Positions 35,310 to 36,513 of a DNA stretch of 36,513 nt are shown piece by piece. The stretch comes from CAXQRU01 sp964226685 (GTDB lineage: Bacteria; Pseudomonadota; Gammaproteobacteria; Pseudomonadales; Cellvibrionaceae). The position numbers and the translations under genes are program-made. Within the stretch, counting starts at the first letter, position 1; every line of letters begins with the position of its first letter. The stretch is taken from NCBI GenBank assembly GCA_964226685.1, contig CAXQRU010000092.1, forward strand, positions 1-36,513, written 5' to 3'. Under the pieces are notes generated by a model. It did no database searches. It was not told the origin of the DNA and worked only from the letters and a program-made list of their open reading frames with translations.

Positions 35310-35519
35310 TTATTAAATAAACTAAAAAGGCCAATTGACGCCGAAGACTTACGAATTGATGTATTTAGGGATCCTGATGATCGAAATAAAACAGCACCAC
35401 CTGTGCGATTGACTCATATACCATCAGGTATAGTGGTATCTTGCGAAGATTATCCTCAACAGAAACAAAATTATATCATTTCTTTAGTTGAGCTAAGGAA
35501 TCAACTTTTAGAGCATTAA
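35202..35519 (+). CDS. release-factor-like domain protein without GGQ
   Basis: From about residue 27 the protein follows the RF-1 (class I peptide-release) domain: EDLRIDVFR, then NKTAPPVRLTHIPSGIVVS and QQKQN. Authentic members have GPGGQHVNK between the first two elements; here the stretch reads DPDDRNK, so the catalytic GGQ is absent. The first 26 residues lie opposite the minus-strand remnant and are probably not native, so the gene may be 5'-truncated; ATG at 35202, 35205 or 35250 is possible. It is followed by an attC site, so it is a gene cassette. Low GC and frequent AAA/ATT codons contrast with the T2SS genes. It is unlikely to release peptides; it may bind ribosomes or act as an inhibitor. 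Confidence 0.65.
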   Translation: MMLNGLNIIDQLIHSSMQTLSCIGLLFDKSDEFYSELLNKLKRPIDAEDLRIDVFRDPDDRNKTAPPVRLTHIPSGIVVSCEDYPQQKQNYIISLVELRNQLLEH

Positions 35520-35547
35520 CTGTTAATACCTAAAATGAATCAAAAAA

Positions 35548-35616
35548 ACATAACCAAAGCAAGCACTAGGACAATATACGCTGCGCTTAATATTGCCCGT
35601 GTTGCGTGCGTTAGGC
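35548..35616 (+). other. attC: integron attC recombination site
   Basis: A 69-bp imperfect palindrome. R' is GTTAGGC (35610-35616), matching GTTRRRY, and the crossover would fall after its first G. R'' is ACATAAC (35548-35554). L'' GCAAGCAC (35559-35566) pairs with L' GTGTTGC (35599-35605), leaving a single unpaired G (35563), the extrahelical base that marks attC sites. Unpaired spacers separate the R and L boxes. A stem (CAATAT with ATATTG) and a short loop close the structure. A new ATG lies 19 bp past the crossover point. Confidence 0.82.
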
Positions 35617-35629
35617 ATACGAGTAGAGC

Positions 35630-36025
35630 ATGGCAGGTGGAAATATACATTGCGGTTCATTCAAAGCTGGTGATAAATCAGGATCGGCATTTGAAGGCGT
35701 TATAAAAGACATACGGAATAAAATTGAAGAAATTGCTGAAGACATAGATCAGCAACTCGATGAAAACGAATATGTATTACTGTCCAAAGATCAGGCTGAG
35801 ACCCTGTTGGTTCCATTAGAGGAATATATAAATAGTTTAGTTGCCGAAATAGGCCATGAAAGTTGGAACCTTGAAATAGAAAATGAGGAAAAAGCGGGAA
35901 TGGATCCTGTAGAGGGGAAATGGGGGCTTAGTCGAGGTTGGCGTCTTTATTGCGCAGAGGATCTACTTGGTGCTTGTCAAACTTCTTTGAGCGAAAATGA
36001 ACCGGTATGTATAGCATTTTCATAA
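35630..36025 (+). CDS. cassette-encoded orphan protein (131 aa)
   Basis: I do not recognise this 131-residue protein. It is acidic and soluble, with a predicted long helix (FEGVIKDIRNKIEEIAEDID) and a second helix (AETLLVPLEEYINSLVAEIG). A C-terminal part with three Cys (residues about 107-127) contains GLSRGWRLYCAEDLLGA. It begins 19 bp after the attC crossover and ends 14 bp before the next R'' box, the tight packing of a typical integron cassette. Only a weak ribosome binding site is seen, which is common for cassettes. The small size and acidity would fit an immunity- or antitoxin-like role, but nothing proves it. Confidence 0.6.
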   Translation: MAGGNIHCGSFKAGDKSGSAFEGVIKDIRNKIEEIAEDIDQQLDENEYVLLSKDQAETLLVPLEEYINSLVAEIGHESWNLEIENEEKAGMDPVEGKWGLSRGWRLYCAEDLLGACQTSLSENEPVCIAFS

Positions 36026-36043
36026 CTATTAAAAAAATGCCTA

Positions 36044-36348
36044 ATCGGGTAAGAGCTGGTATCTAGCCAGCTCTCCCCACACCACCCTGCATGCGGGGTC
36101 CGCACAGGGCGGTTCATTTAACTACCCATTCGGGTAATGAACTTTAACCCATCCATTTCGTAAAGAAACTAATCCCCCCTTTTCCAAGAATTGATTATCG
36201 AGCGCCTGCTGAATGCCTGGCGTTTTCGAACTTAGCCACGGCCCTTGCCATTCGCTATTGGTTAGCGTCTAATAGATACCGATAAATAGACGGTGATCTT
36301 CCCACAGAGGACTTTCACCTCATTAGTTAATGCCCATGCCGGGCGTAC
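36044..36348 (-). mobile_element. remnant of a class C (attC) group II intron
   Basis: Read on the minus strand, the element starts GTACGCCCGGCATGGGC and has a domain-I-like GAGGTGAAAGTCCTC. It then holds a short piece of the intron-encoded protein, a domain V hairpin with the CGC-type triad (about 36081-36115), a domain VI hairpin (36052-36074) and the 3' end CCCGAT at 36044. It lies exactly at TTGT/TAGGC on the bottom strand of attC, the known target of attC group IIC introns. A complete element is about 1.9 kb, so over a kilobase of the protein gene has been lost. It cannot retromobilise by itself. Confidence 0.78.
36122..36265 (-). pseudogene. C-terminal fragment of group II intron reverse transcriptase/maturase
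   Basis: About 47 codons on the minus strand ending in TAG (36122-36124). The translated end shows SEWQGPWLSSKTPGIQQALD and then NQFLEKGGLVSL, followed by VHYPNG. This is the usual end of class C intron-encoded proteins (a W-x6-TP-x4-AL motif and a Gly-Leu-Val-Ser-Leu motif). The reverse-transcriptase and maturase domains are gone; an in-frame stop lies just upstream. Confidence 0.7.
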
Positions 36349-36441
36349 ACAAAGCAAAGCACAATCGCCCGCAAAATGCGCGGCCTGGACTCGATACGCG
36401 TTGCTTCGCTCGCCCATGCTTGCTGCGTCATGTAGAAAAAT

Positions 36442-36490
36442 ATGAAAATTTATAAAATTGATGGAAAAAACTTTGAAACTCTTGAAGAGT
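36442..36490 (+). CDS. start of a third cassette gene, possibly barstar-family (partial)
   Basis: An ATG at 36442 opens 16 codons (MKIYKIDGKNFETLEE) before the adapter cuts the sequence. Barstar-type ribonuclease inhibitors often begin with a similar strand-Asp-Gly-strand and Leu-Glu-Glu phrase, so a barstar-like antitoxin is possible, but the fragment is too short to be sure. It starts 15 bp after the R' box of the second attC, as expected for a cassette gene. Confidence 0.35.
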
Positions 36491-36513
36491 AGATCGGAAG
36501 AGCGTCGTGTAGG
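36491..36513. other. Illumina adapter remnant (right end)
   Basis: The last 23 bases are the reverse complement of the Illumina read-1 adapter, beginning AGATCGGAAGAGCGTCG. They are not genomic. Confidence 0.97.

Larger units (their letters stand above)
36039..36433 (+). other. attC: second attC site, interrupted by an intron remnant
   Basis: The first core box GCCTA (36039-36043) continues as ACAAAGC (36349-36355) once the intron remnant (36044-36348) is removed, giving GCCTAAC. L'' GCAAAGCA pairs with L' TGCTTGC (36417-36423) with one extra base, as in the first attC. The R' box is GTCATGT (36427-36433), which departs from GTTRRRY at the third base and so is degenerate. An ATG follows 15 bp after the crossover position. 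Confidence 0.6.

Noticed and set aside
1..36513. CRISPR arrays, tRNA or rRNA genes, and complete insertion sequences.
   Set aside because: I saw no regularly spaced repeats, no cloverleaf or rRNA signature, and no transposase ORF.

Overview
The window reads as chromosomal DNA of a marine-type gammaproteobacterium. Three blocks support this: radC / coaBC / algC, prlC with a YheV-like gene, and a complete gspC-N type II secretion operon. The dominant products (AlgC with a membrane-anchored N-terminus, gamma-class FolE, UbiC, proteobacterial GshA, DUF502, HDOD protein) fit an Oceanospirillales- or Alteromonadales-like genome, but I cannot name the genus from sequence alone. Both ends carry Illumina adapter sequence (1-21 and 36491-36513), so the genomic DNA runs from about 22 to 36490.

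Layout. 22-9.5 kb is housekeeping: algC and coaBC (minus), a small orphan gene with a clear sigma70 promoter, radC, a minus-strand glutathione/carbonic-anhydrase group (yrdA-gloA-gst), then prlC and a zinc-ribbon gene. 9.1-19.3 kb holds a small lipoprotein, a porin, a large lipoprotein ending in a pilin-like segment, DUF502, folE, ubiC, a DUF302 protein, a YbaK-like/HDOD fusion, gshA and several small hypotheticals. 19.5-32.0 kb is one plus-strand type II secretion operon, gspC-D-E-F-G-H-I-J-K-L-M-N, with many start/stop overlaps and apbE (flavin transferase) overlapping the end of gspN. No prepilin peptidase gene (gspO/pilD) is present here, so it must be encoded elsewhere.

32.0-35.1 kb is an accessory plus-strand stretch: a 387-residue protein of unknown function with a possible DNA-binding C-terminus, a prolyl-4-hydroxylase-like 2OG-Fe(II) oxygenase, a small predicted zinc-dependent peptidase, a DUF4087 protein and a 53-residue membrane protein.

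35.1-36.49 kb is the most unusual part. I read it as the edge of an integron gene-cassette array. A release-factor-like gene that has lost its GGQ motif is followed by a well-formed attC site. Next comes an orphan 131-residue cassette gene. A second attC follows, whose first core box is split exactly at TTGT/TAGGC (minus strand) by a 305-bp remnant of a class C (attC-type) group II intron that has lost most of its reverse-transcriptase gene. The array ends with the start of a third cassette gene, possibly a barstar-family inhibitor, cut by the contig end. No integron integrase is visible in the window.
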